From the NCBI GenBank assembly GCA_003243955.1, contig QHCE01000016.1:1-58055 (forward strand): a stretch of DNA of 58,055 nt, given 5' to 3'. Source of the DNA: Acidimicrobiales bacterium (GTDB lineage Bacteria > Actinomycetota > Actinomycetes > Mycobacteriales > QHCE01). Below are positions 16,708 to 24,095 of this stretch, piece after piece; position 1 is the stretch's first letter; every line of letters starts with the position of its first letter. Position numbers and translations under genes: made by a program. The notes below the pieces were generated by a model. That model saw only the letters and a list, made by a program, of their open reading frames with translations, ran no database searches and was not told the DNA's origin.

Positions 16708-17404
16708 TTAGACGTGAATGAAGAGAGCCAACGCAGCTCCCGTGCGCAGGGCACATGATGATATCGATCTCACCCAATACAATCCCGAGGAACTGGGAAG
16801 ATGTATTCGCGCCGCACGCAGGCTGCTTGGCTACTCTCAGCACGGGCTTGGGCAATTAGCATATCTAACTCACACTACTATCGGTAACATCGAACGAGGA
16901 GGCACCCACCGGCCGAGGAGAAAAACTTTAGAGACCATACTCGGCATACTGGCTCCCGCCTTCGTCGACCAGGTCGATATTGTAGAAAAAGCACTACAAA
17001 AGTTTCACGATCAAATATTCGAAGATACAATGGCTCCACGCAACAAAGCGATAGAGTTAGACGTGAACGACAAGAGCCGGCGCAGCTCAAGTGCGCGAGC
17101 AATGAGGGTGTTGACCTCACCCAGTACAGCTCCGAGGAGCTGGGAGCATGCATCCGTGACACACGCAATACATTAGGTTACTCGCAGCTCAAGCTCGCGC
17201 GGTTAGCAAATCTAGCAGAAGCGACTATTAAGGGGATCGAAAACGGTAGAACACGGCCAAAGATAGAAACCGTAAAGAAGATTTTTGATGTTCTATCTCC
17301 CGCCTTCATTAGCCAGGTAAACCCACTCGAAGAAGCTTTACAATTATTCGCTTATAGTCAAAAGCGCGAAAAGATAGATTTTACTGGATATGATTCTGGT
17401 AGCC
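16708..17404 (+). repeat. Diverged tandem duplication of an XRE module
   Basis: The sequence from TTAGACGTGAA at 16708 recurs at 17057, a 349-nt period. The match runs through a shared preamble (GTGAA..GA.AGAGCC..CGCAGCTC), 'CTCACCCA.TACA', and a helix-turn-helix segment starting at CTG 16793 and CTG 17140. The second preamble is 2 nt shorter (59 against 61 nt), which puts the second module in a different frame from the first. A third, more diverged module starts at CTT 17404. Confidence 0.8.
16718..17176 (+). CDS. XRE-family helix-turn-helix protein (module 1 of a multi-HTH array)
   Basis: A 152-residue product. Residues about 25-90 form a Cro/CI-type helix-turn-helix: 'LGRCIRAARRLLGYSQ..LGQLAYLTHTTIGNIERGG...RRKTLETILGIL'. 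The following 'APAFVDQVDIVEKALQKFHDQ' matches a helix that recurs in module 2 (SPAFISQVNPLEEALQLF). After about residue 115 the frame passes into the out-of-frame preamble of module 2 and gives an unlikely low-complexity tail (SRRSSSARAMRVLTS...). The protein therefore probably once continued into the downstream reading frame. Base composition is visibly richer in A and T than flanking genes. No ribosome-binding site precedes ATG 16718. A TATACA box lies at 16687-16692. It could be a functional single-HTH regulator or the broken 5' end of the larger gene. Confidence 0.6.
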   Translation: MKRANAAPVRRAHDDIDLTQYNPEELGRCIRAARRLLGYSQHGLGQLAYLTHTTIGNIERGGTHRPRRKTLETILGILAPAFVDQVDIVEKALQKFHDQIFEDTMAPRNKAIELDVNDKSRRSSSARAMRVLTSPSTAPRSWEHASVTHAIH

Positions 17405-17466
17405 TTGGCGATCTAATTAGAGATTCGCGAAACTCTCTTGAAATATCAAAAAATAAGCTTTCCAAT

Positions 17467-19287
17467 TTGAGTGGAGTAAATCGCGATACAATTCGCGAAA
17501 TAGAAGGCGGACAGAGAACACCAAATCAAAAAACTTTAACTCTAATTTTATCCCAACTTCGCGATGCATTTTCGCCTGAGTCCCATATTCCACAAGATAT
17601 ACTACTACATTTAGGCTATTCCAACCAAGAACCCAGCTCGACTGACACCTACGTAAAGTTTAATAACACGAGCATAACTTCGCTCGGTAAACGTCTAACC
17701 GCGCTCCGGAGGCTGTCTCTACAGACACTTACTGACCTAGGCGGGCAGACAGGTATTTCTCCTCCGCGCATTTATGCTATTGAACAGAACAAGGTAAAAC
17801 CTTCGGAGAGCGAGACCATAGTGCTCTCGCAAAGACTTGCATACGGCTTAGCGATTAGCCAAGAAGAGATAATTAAATGGCTTGCCGGAGATACAACGGT
17901 ACTAATGGTGCCGAAACGACTCACAAAGGGCTGGGGGGCTAGTGGATATGCTCAACAGCATATTTCCGATCCTCCCCCAGCAGCCGATCAGCCGGTTCTT
18001 ACTTTCGGCTTGATCTTGCGCCGGCTACGAGAGAGGGCCGGTGTCTCAGAAGAGTACGCCAGTGCGGTTTTGCATGATGATGCCGGTTCCCTGCTCACGG
18101 CCATTGAAGCCGGGGGCGCTTACGGGAAGACTCCGCTGCTTCCCAGCGCCTCCTATCTGGGTAACGTGGGTGAGTTACTGGACTGTTATCGGGACCATGG
18201 CGTCGATGTCGATGGCGCTAGAAGGCAGGTCGCTGATTGGTGGATTGCCAAACATGAGCAGCGTATACCGCACCTGGCTGGACCTGATGCCATAGCCGCA
18301 AAGCTCGCTTTGTTCTTCTGCCAGCAAGAAAAGCGCTCGCCACGCCAAGTTTCGGAGCAACTTGATGAACTAAAGATCGAGAACGCAACTTTGGCTGATG
18401 TCCGAACAGGAATTAATATTAGACCAGAGTCTGTGCAACTTCTCGACTTACGTAGCTCGGCTGAAGCTACCGCTCAAAGCGAATTGCGCTCGGAATTGAG
18501 TGGCTTGATACCAACAGTGTTCTCGCAGCATTTAATTTACTCCTCATCCGAGGATCTGAAAGCATCTTCATTTCGTCCAACCGATGAACTGCGGGAGACA
18601 TGGCGCAAGGTAGGCGACGTATTACTGCGGTGGCGGAAATCCACAATGGCGGATGACGATGAGTCTCAGCTCCAACTACTTGTGAGCCCGCAACGTTCCC
18701 CGATTCGGATGGACGTTTTCGATGACATAGAACAGGGTAAAGGTTACCTACATTTAGATGCAGTTGAACTTCTAGCTACAAGCGGTATACTGTCTCCTGA
18801 CTCAAAAGACATAGTTAAGCTTTGTCGTAAAGAAAAAGCAGCTCAGTTTAAAAAATACGATTCGTTCTTTGTATATTCTCCCGGACCTCCCACAGGCTAT
18901 GGCATTGATCTTGACCGGTATTCGAGAGAGATTAGTATAGTAGTTCCCGAAACAGAAATACTCAACTTACCGCGAAGTGAAGCAACTAGTCAGTTACGGT
19001 ACCTACTTAACCTGCAGCGTAAATGTGGTGCAAGCGAAAGTCTTCCTAATATGACTCTACAGCTGCTACCAGAAGGCGCTTGTGGGAACTTTCCCCATCA
19101 CATTCGCGCGGCCAAGCCTCACGGCTCGAAGCAATACTGCGCGATAGACAGTGAAGGCAGAAATGTTGACTGGTACCTCACTGAAGGAATGGGCGAAGAA
19201 AATTTTCATAGTGGCAGCAAATATGTAAGTCCTGACGACTATATCGGCGTTATTTCTCCAGTTCTCAGTCGCATTCAGCCACTGTAG
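17467..19287 (+). CDS. Multi-helix-turn-helix (XRE array) protein with DUF5753-like C-terminus
   Basis: 606 residues from the first conventional start (TTG 17467), but protein-like sequence in the same frame begins at least at 17104 and the frame is open from 16888. Module 2 (LGACIRDTRNTLGYSQ..LARLANLAEATIKGIENG, from 17140) and half of module 3 lie upstream of that TTG, so it is probably not the real start. Further modules: module 3 'LGDLIRDSRNSLEISKNKLSNLSGVNRDTIREIEGG'; module 4 'LGKRLTALRRLSLQTLTDLGGQTGISPPRIYAIEQN'; module 5 'LILRRLRERAGVSEEYASAVLHD...LLTAIEAGG'; and two weaker ones near residues 275-330 and 375-440 (VGDVLLRWRKS...DVFDDIEQGKG). The C-terminal 120 residues (REISIVVPETEILNLPR..SQLRYLLNLQ...PNMTLQLLPEGA) resemble DUF5753, the sensor domain of actinobacterial XRE regulators. 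No DUF397 partner is adjacent. Codon use is AT-rich compared with the core genome, suggesting transfer. Confidence 0.6.
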   Translation: MSGVNRDTIREIEGGQRTPNQKTLTLILSQLRDAFSPESHIPQDILLHLGYSNQEPSSTDTYVKFNNTSITSLGKRLTALRRLSLQTLTDLGGQTGISPPRIYAIEQNKVKPSESETIVLSQRLAYGLAISQEEIIKWLAGDTTVLMVPKRLTKGWGASGYAQQHISDPPPAADQPVLTFGLILRRLRERAGVSEEYASAVLHDDAGSLLTAIEAGGAYGKTPLLPSASYLGNVGELLDCYRDHGVDVDGARRQVADWWIAKHEQRIPHLAGPDAIAAKLALFFCQQEKRSPRQVSEQLDELKIENATLADVRTGINIRPESVQLLDLRSSAEATAQSELRSELSGLIPTVFSQHLIYSSSEDLKASSFRPTDELRETWRKVGDVLLRWRKSTMADDDESQLQLLVSPQRSPIRMDVFDDIEQGKGYLHLDAVELLATSGILSPDSKDIVKLCRKEKAAQFKKYDSFFVYSPGPPTGYGIDLDRYSREISIVVPETEILNLPRSEATSQLRYLLNLQRKCGASESLPNMTLQLLPEGACGNFPHHIRAAKPHGSKQYCAIDSEGRNVDWYLTEGMGEENFHSGSKYVSPDDYIGVISPVLSRIQPL

Positions 19288-19411
19288 CTCGGTTTTTGAA
19301 TTTACTCGCGCAGTTGACCCCAGCATCGAGAATTAAAGCCGGCAATACACGTCGTCGACCACCACGCCCACCTCGGTAGCCGGTGTTCTCGAACAGCTCG
19401 GCCGGGGGTCA

Positions 19412-19687
19412 CTACATACTGGCGATCAGCCGATCGCCCCAGTCGTCATGAGCGCGGAGAGGGTCCTTACACAGCACAGTACGCTGGGCTTGATCGTTGA
19501 GCTTCAGATGCACCCAGTCCACCGTGAAGTCACGCCGACGCTGCTGGGCGGCATGGATGAACTGGTCGCGCAACCGCGCCCGATCGGCGAATTCGATCAG
19601 GCCCGCACGCCACCACCGGTATGACCAGCTCGTGATGCGGGCCTTAACGATCCACCCACCGCGCCGGGGTAAACAGACCCCGCGCAT
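19412..19687 (-). CDS. Small hypothetical protein or gene fragment
   Basis: A 91-residue reading frame with core-like, GC-rich third positions. The C-terminal half ([39 protein letters not shown]) looks like genuine protein, but I do not recognise the family. The N-terminus is basic and Trp-rich ([21 protein letters not shown]) and butts against the IS66 fragment at 19695-19797. It may be the surviving 3' part of a gene truncated by IS66 activity. No promoter or ribosome-binding site is evident. Confidence 0.35.
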   Translation of the reverse strand: MRGVCLPRRGGWIVKARITSWSYRWWRAGLIEFADRARLRDQFIHAAQQRRRDFTVDWVHLKLNDQAQRTVLCKDPLRAHDDWGDRLIASM

Positions 19688-19694
19688 AATCTGG

Positions 19695-19796
19695 CCCTGC
19701 GATTACAGACCCGCAAGGAGGGGTTTTTACGTTTCACCACCAACTTCGCGGTCGGGTTCTCCAACAACACCGCCGAGCAAGCAATCCGAATGATTT
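19695..19796 (+). pseudogene. IS66-family transposase DDE-core fragment
   Basis: In-frame translation gives '[19 protein letters not shown]' followed by 'AVGFSNNTAEQAIRMI' and a stop. This is the IS66 region holding the last catalytic glutamate (NNxAE). Nothing of the rest of the transposase is present nearby on this strand. The fragment ends exactly where the vapC 3'-end copy begins (19797). Confidence 0.75.
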
Positions 19797-19943
19797 AAGA
19801 TCGGTCTGGCGGATGCGTCGATCGTGATACTCGCCGCCCGTTACGAAACAACCCGCATTCTCACCTCCGATAAGCGCCACTTCCGGGCGATAACACCGTT
19901 GTGGGGCACGCAGTTCACTCTGCTCCCAGCCGACGCCGCATGA
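19797..19943 (+). pseudogene. Truncated copy of the vapC 3' end (right direct repeat)
   Basis: 48 codons plus stop matching vapC codons from 'KIGLADASIVILAARYETT' to the end, without indels and with about 10 substitutions from 14388-14534. At protein level the only visible changes are R to H in DKRRF and SA to TQ near the end. There is no start codon or upstream toxin sequence. Because it lies in direct orientation to the intact gene, the two bracket 5.4 kb holding the ATPase, IS66 debris and the HTH array. Confidence 0.88.
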
Positions 19944-20092
19944 CATTACGGTTAGATAGCCGGCGTGAAGTTGATGCTCGGGCTAACGGGCTGAACCGAG
20001 AAGTGGCACACCAAGCCACAACCAGCAAGCTAAGCTACCGTCGCGGAGAGGCTTCTCCTTGCATCCTGCTAGCTGAAACGAGTGATTGAGAA

Positions 20093-20797
20093 GTGGTGAA
20101 AACTTATGGAACCGGTGGTTCCGGGCGGCTCCAAGCCTGGATTGTTGGGGCACTAGCGGGACGAAAAGGTTTAGAGGGAAGGAAAGGCCTACCTGTACTC
20201 GGAGACGACGACTATGACGATCGAGTCGCGGAACTCGCAACGTAACTCAGGTTAGGACTCGGGGCAGGAAAGGAATCGATCAAAACAGCATTAGAAATTA
20301 TATATTCTAAACCTGATTCGGCAACTCCTCCGGTCCCAAGGAAACCTGAGCCTCTAGATACTGCTGATGCAGAGCGGGTCATCCAGACGTTCTATCACAA
20401 GTTGTCAAGTCCATCATTAAAAGAGCGGTTAGCTACGACGCTGTATACATTGATTCAGAACGGTAAACTGCCGCCGGAAACTCTTGTGACTAAGACCTTT
20501 TTGGCGGATGGACTTAACGCTAGATCAGAGGTGGTGAATGCCGTTCTGGGGGTTCTCGCTGACGTGGGGATGCTCACTTTAGGAGAAAGAAGGCAGCCGG
20601 CGAAGGTAGCGATGGGGCCATATACCACGAGTCTAGAAGAAGTTTTGGCCAGATTTCCTGAACCTAAAACCAAAAGAAGACCTGCAGCCGCAGCAGCTAA
20701 TCCATCTCAACCTGGCTCCCCGGCCTCGGTGGGCGGTACTCCACGTGGTGGAACGCCTGGCGCCTCTCGACGACGTTCACCCCGCCCAGGCCGCTGA
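20093..20797 (+). pseudogene. Gene with in-frame stop: GntR-like winged-helix protein
   Basis: From GTG 20093 (or 20096) one frame runs to 20797 with a single TAA at 20243-20245. The 5' part encodes 'VKTYGTGGSGRLQAWIVGALAG' and 'DDDYDDRVAELAT'. The frame continues directly as 'LRLGLGAGKESIKTALEIIYSKP' and then a GntR-like winged helix (LKERLATTLYTLIQNGKLPP..TFLADGLNARSEVVNAVLGVLADVGMLTLG). The C-terminal 50 residues are a Pro/Ala/Arg-rich tail. The part after the stop could be expressed from TTG 20402 (131 residues). Continuity of frame and helical periodicity across the stop suggest nonsense decay of a roughly 234-residue protein. Plasmid or integrative-element regulators often look like this (inference). 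Confidence 0.5.
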
Positions 20798-20807
20798 CCC
20801 ACGCTGG

Positions 20808-21281
20808 CTAAGCGACGTTGACCTCCCGGCCCAGTTCACCAGAGACCGGCGGAGGAACGGGGCGTCGCTTGCGCGAATACAGCCACGCGATCACTGCACC
20901 ACCAATCGTCACTACAGCTACGATCAGCAGCGCCCACAACAGGTTGTAGCCGTAGTGCTGGGTGAGGAGCGTGGGATTGGCTGACGAGCCTTCCCGGATG
21001 ATCGCTGGCGCGGCCAGCAGGCTGATTACTCCCGCCACAACCAGCCCCCCGGCAACGATCCGGCCCACCGCCGCGTGGAAAACTCGATGAGCCTGCCAGA
21101 CGAGTGCTCCTCCCACCAGCACCAGCGGAATCAGCACCCCATCGTGCAGCGCCAACCCGATAACCAGCCACTTACCGATCGCCACCAGCTGGTCGGCGGT
21201 GTAGTAGTTCCACAATCCATAGCAGCCGATCCCGATGGGGATCAGGCCAAGACAGATCAGCGTCGCCCGAAGCAGTTTCAT
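20808..21281 (-). CDS. Small four-helix membrane protein linked to a molybdopterin oxidoreductase
   Basis: A 157-residue protein with four hydrophobic segments (about 5-25, 40-62, 75-97, 115-138), a short 'RKRRPVPPP' cytoplasmic tail and no family I can name. Its ATG 21281 overlaps the stop of the upstream oxidoreductase gene (ATGA type), with GGAGG 8 nt before it. An apparent longer frame reaching 21566 merely overlaps that gene and is rejected. Coupled translation suggests it is a membrane subunit or assembly partner of the oxidoreductase (inference). Confidence 0.85.
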   Translation of the reverse strand: MKLLRATLICLGLIPIGIGCYGLWNYYTADQLVAIGKWLVIGLALHDGVLIPLVLVGGALVWQAHRVFHAAVGRIVAGGLVVAGVISLLAAPAIIREGSSANPTLLTQHYGYNLLWALLIVAVVTIGGAVIAWLYSRKRRPVPPPVSGELGREVNVA

Positions 21282-22468
21282 GCCAGGACCTCCAGGGTGC
21301 GGACCCACTTGGTTTGGAGCACACCCGGGCGGCCCGGAGCGATGATGCGGGCCGGGTAGCCATGCTCGATGTCGAGCACTTCCCCGTTGAGCCGGAGCGC
21401 TAGCAGCGTGAGCTCGTCGGTGGCGAACTCCGGCCCCATCTCGGTCTGCGCGAACGGTCCCGAAGGCTCCAATGAGATCACTCGCAACCCGGACCCGGCC
21501 CGAGCTCCGACCCGATCGAGCAGGTCGCGCACCCGTACTCCGCTCCAGTCCGCGTTCTGGCTCCACCCTTCCACGCAGGAGATAGGGAGCCGCGCGTGGA
21601 ACTGGGGCATCTGGCGGAGTTCGCTCAGCGTCAACGTAACGGCCCGGGGTCCTTTAATCTGAAGCCGCCAGTCTGGAGAGCGCGCCGAGCTGAGCACTCC
21701 GGCCTCGCTCGCGGTTCGGTTTACCGCGAGCCCTTGCGGCCCTTTGCTAGGCGTGCGGGGTGCGAACAGGTTCAGTTTCTGCAGCGGGGAAAACGACTGA
21801 CCCACGGTCGTGACGGTGACTGTCGCAACAGTAAGGCCGACGGCGGTGAAAAACCCGCGCCGCGACCACCCACGTGCTGGTACAGCCGTGTCGATAACCG
21901 CTGGTGCGCCGTCTCGCGCCCGCCGCCAATGCTGGCGAATCAGCGGCAGCTTCACCGCGATATGAATCAGCAACGATCCGATAATTATCCAAGCCAGAAA
22001 GAAGTGGGTCTCCCGGAACGGGAACGGCCATGGATACCACTGCAAAGTGTTGAGTAGTCCCATGAATAGCTGTAGTAGCGACGCGCCGACAAACACCGCG
22101 ATCGACGCCCGCTCCAAGCCGTGAATTGCCGAACGTAACGGCGGCAATTCGAACAAACGTGGATACACAACCCACAGCTTGGCCAGCAGCAACGGGATCG
22201 CCGCTATTCCAGTCGCTACATGGGCGCCCTGATTCACCCGATACAGCCATACCGGGCGAGTGGGAAAGCTCATCCAGCTCGCGGGTTCTTGCAGGTAGTG
22301 GCTGTACAACCCGGTGAGGAAGCAAACGATCAAGCAGCTAGCCAGCAGGCGGCCAATGCTGACCGCGACCCGCGGATTGTGCATCGCCTCGTTGAAGGCT
22401 CCTGGCCGTGCCGGGGAGAAGCGATGGGTGCGTACTATGCGGCTGGTGGCAGTAAATAGACGCTTCAC
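21278..22468 (-). CDS. Membrane-anchored molybdopterin-dependent oxidoreductase (sulfite oxidase-like)
   Basis: A 396-residue fusion. The N-terminal half carries five or so membrane helices, including histidine-containing ones ('NQGAHVATGIAAIPLLLAKLW', 'ETHFFLAWIIIGSLLIHIAVKLP') that resemble a b-type cytochrome. A Tat-like 'SRRGFFTAVG' follows at about 204. The C-terminal half (about 265-395) is a sulfite oxidase/YedY-like molybdopterin domain in which 'LPISCVEGWSQNADWSGVRVRDLL' holds the molybdenum-ligand cysteine. The predicted role is a membrane redox enzyme using Moco made by the neighbouring moaA, moaD and moeB. GTG 22468 has TATGGT 12 nt upstream on its strand. This start overlaps the divergent gene start by about 20 nt, so one of the two may begin further in (ATG 22384 is an alternative). 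Confidence 0.85.
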   Translation of the reverse strand: MKRLFTATSRIVRTHRFSPARPGAFNEAMHNPRVAVSIGRLLASCLIVCFLTGLYSHYLQEPASWMSFPTRPVWLYRVNQGAHVATGIAAIPLLLAKLWVVYPRLFELPPLRSAIHGLERASIAVFVGASLLQLFMGLLNTLQWYPWPFPFRETHFFLAWIIIGSLLIHIAVKLPLIRQHWRRARDGAPAVIDTAVPARGWSRRGFFTAVGLTVATVTVTTVGQSFSPLQKLNLFAPRTPSKGPQGLAVNRTASEAGVLSSARSPDWRLQIKGPRAVTLTLSELRQMPQFHARLPISCVEGWSQNADWSGVRVRDLLDRVGARAGSGLRVISLEPSGPFAQTEMGPEFATDELTLLALRLNGEVLDIEHGYPARIIAPGRPGVLQTKWVRTLEVLA

Positions 22469-24095
22469 TCGGATATCTCACCATATAGCGACGGTCTGTG
22501 TCGCGCTTTGCGCGGCCGGCCTCGCGATTGTTACTGCCTATTCGGTGCTGCACTTTAATATGACAGCCGATACGTGGGAGCTGCTGCGGTGGTACGCCGC
22601 TGCGTGGCTGGTGTTCGTCCTTGCTTTAGTGGGGTTGTGGTTTGTCCCGCTGCGCGCCGCTGTGCTGCTCATCATCGCTGGAAGCATCGCGTTGGGTGTG
22701 GTCTCACTGCTACAGCCGCCGCGCACCAGCTCCGATGCGGCTCGCTATGTCTGGGACGGCATCGTGCAGCACTCTGGCACCTCGCCGTATGAGTATGCGC
22801 CAGCCGATCCGGCCCTGAAGTCGTTGCACACCGATTGGTTGTTCCCTGCCCCGCGGACGCGTGCCGATGGCAGCAACCCGGAGTGCCCCGGTTGGGAGCC
22901 GCATCCGGTTTGGCAAGGCCACACGCTGCTGTGCACTGCCATTAACCGGCCCGAAGTCACCACCATCTATCCGGGTGCCGCCGAGGGATATTTCGCGGCG
23001 GTGGCATTTCTGACTCCCGACTCCGCGCAGTATCTTCCGATGCAAATCATGGGTTTGCTGTTGGTCACTGGCGTGACGGTCTTGCTGCTATGGGCGCTGC
23101 GCCGCAACGGGCTCAATCCGCGGTGGGCGGCGTTGTGGGCGTGGTGCCCTCTGGTGGCCAGCGAGGCAGTGAACAACGCGCACGTGGACGCCCTCGGTGC
23201 GCTGCTGGCGCTGGTGGCGGTGCTGCTGATCGCGGGGCGCCGCCAGTTCTCCGGCGGTGTGGCACTGGGTTTGGCTATCGCGGTGAAGCTGCTGCCCGCC
23301 GTGCTGCTTCCCGCACTGATCCGCCGCCGGCCGTTCCGGCTGCTCGTTGGTGTTCTGGGCGCGTTCGCCGCGGCCTACCTGCCTTATGTGGTGGTTTCGG
23401 GCAGCAAGGTCATTGGTTATCTGCCGGGTTACCTGCACGAAGAGGGTTATCGGGACGATCAGGGGTCACGATTTGCGCTGCTTCGCCTCATCATTCCGCA
23501 GGACTGGGCTCAGATCGCCGGCCTAGCGGTTTTGGCAGTTACCGCGCTCCTCGTGTTGTGGCGGGTGAACTCGGACCGGCCATGGACTGCCGCGGCGGCA
23601 ATGTTCGGGGTCGCGCTGCTGGCCGCTACGCCTGCGTACTCCTGGTACGCGCTGCTGCTGATTCCGTTGGCTGCGCTAGCGCGGCGGCCGGAGTGGCTTG
23701 CCGTTGCCGCGGCTAGCGCGGGAGTGTATTTAAGCGGGCTGCTTACGGTTGATGTTTCGGGCTGGGGCTCAAGTTTAGTGGTTACACAGTTAAGTTATGG
23801 CGCTGCCGCTCTTCTGGTAGGCGTAGGGGCAGCTGTACGTTTGTGGCTAGGCCGCGCCGCCACGCCAAGCCGCGTAACCGCCCTCGAGATGCCGGAGGTG
23901 CGAGAAACCGTACTGCCGCAAGAGCGCGAGCGCGTGTGCGGAACGGACGCCGTGCTCGCAGTACAGCACGGCGGACTGCTCAGTGCTAAGCGGCGCAACC
24001 AGCTGGGCTATACGCTGCTCGGTATGAGCGTTCTCGCCGTCGGTGTGCTCGCGTTGCGCCGCCGCCACCTGCGTCGTCGCAGGCTGTGCCGTTGA
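22446..24095 (+). CDS. Membrane glycosyltransferase, DUF2029/GT87-like (GT-C fold)
   Basis: A polytopic protein of about 549 residues with some twelve membrane helices. GT-C hallmarks are present: 'SSDAARYVWDGIVQHSGTSPYEYAPADP' after the second or third helix, 'TIYPGAAEGYFAAVAFL', and 'VASEAVNNAHVDALGALLALVAVLL' with 'AIAVKLLPAVLLPAL'. It would use a polyprenyl-phosphate sugar donor to build envelope glycans. GTG 22446 has TACTAT (22433-22438) 7 nt upstream and fits a leaderless start. ATG 22437 and more upstream starts overlap the divergent gene further. The last 83 codons (from about 23847) run antisense through the rhodanese domain of moeB and look unlike the rest, suggesting loss of the original stop codon. 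Confidence 0.83.
   Translation: MAVNRRFTRISHHIATVCVALCAAGLAIVTAYSVLHFNMTADTWELLRWYAAAWLVFVLALVGLWFVPLRAAVLLIIAGSIALGVVSLLQPPRTSSDAARYVWDGIVQHSGTSPYEYAPADPALKSLHTDWLFPAPRTRADGSNPECPGWEPHPVWQGHTLLCTAINRPEVTTIYPGAAEGYFAAVAFLTPDSAQYLPMQIMGLLLVTGVTVLLLWALRRNGLNPRWAALWAWCPLVASEAVNNAHVDALGALLALVAVLLIAGRRQFSGGVALGLAIAVKLLPAVLLPALIRRRPFRLLVGVLGAFAAAYLPYVVVSGSKVIGYLPGYLHEEGYRDDQGSRFALLRLIIPQDWAQIAGLAVLAVTALLVLWRVNSDRPWTAAAAMFGVALLAATPAYSWYALLLIPLAALARRPEWLAVAAASAGVYLSGLLTVDVSGWGSSLVVTQLSYGAAALLVGVGAAVRLWLGRAATPSRVTALEMPEVRETVLPQERERVCGTDAVLAVQHGGLLSAKRRNQLGYTLLGMSVLAVGVLALRRRHLRRRRLCR

Noticed and set aside
16888-17176. Programmed -1 frameshift linking HTH modules 1 and 2
   Set aside because: In the module 1 frame the runs GAA-AAA-GCA and CAA-AAG-TTT do not form an X-XXY-YYZ heptamer. 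An ordinary indel explains the shift better.
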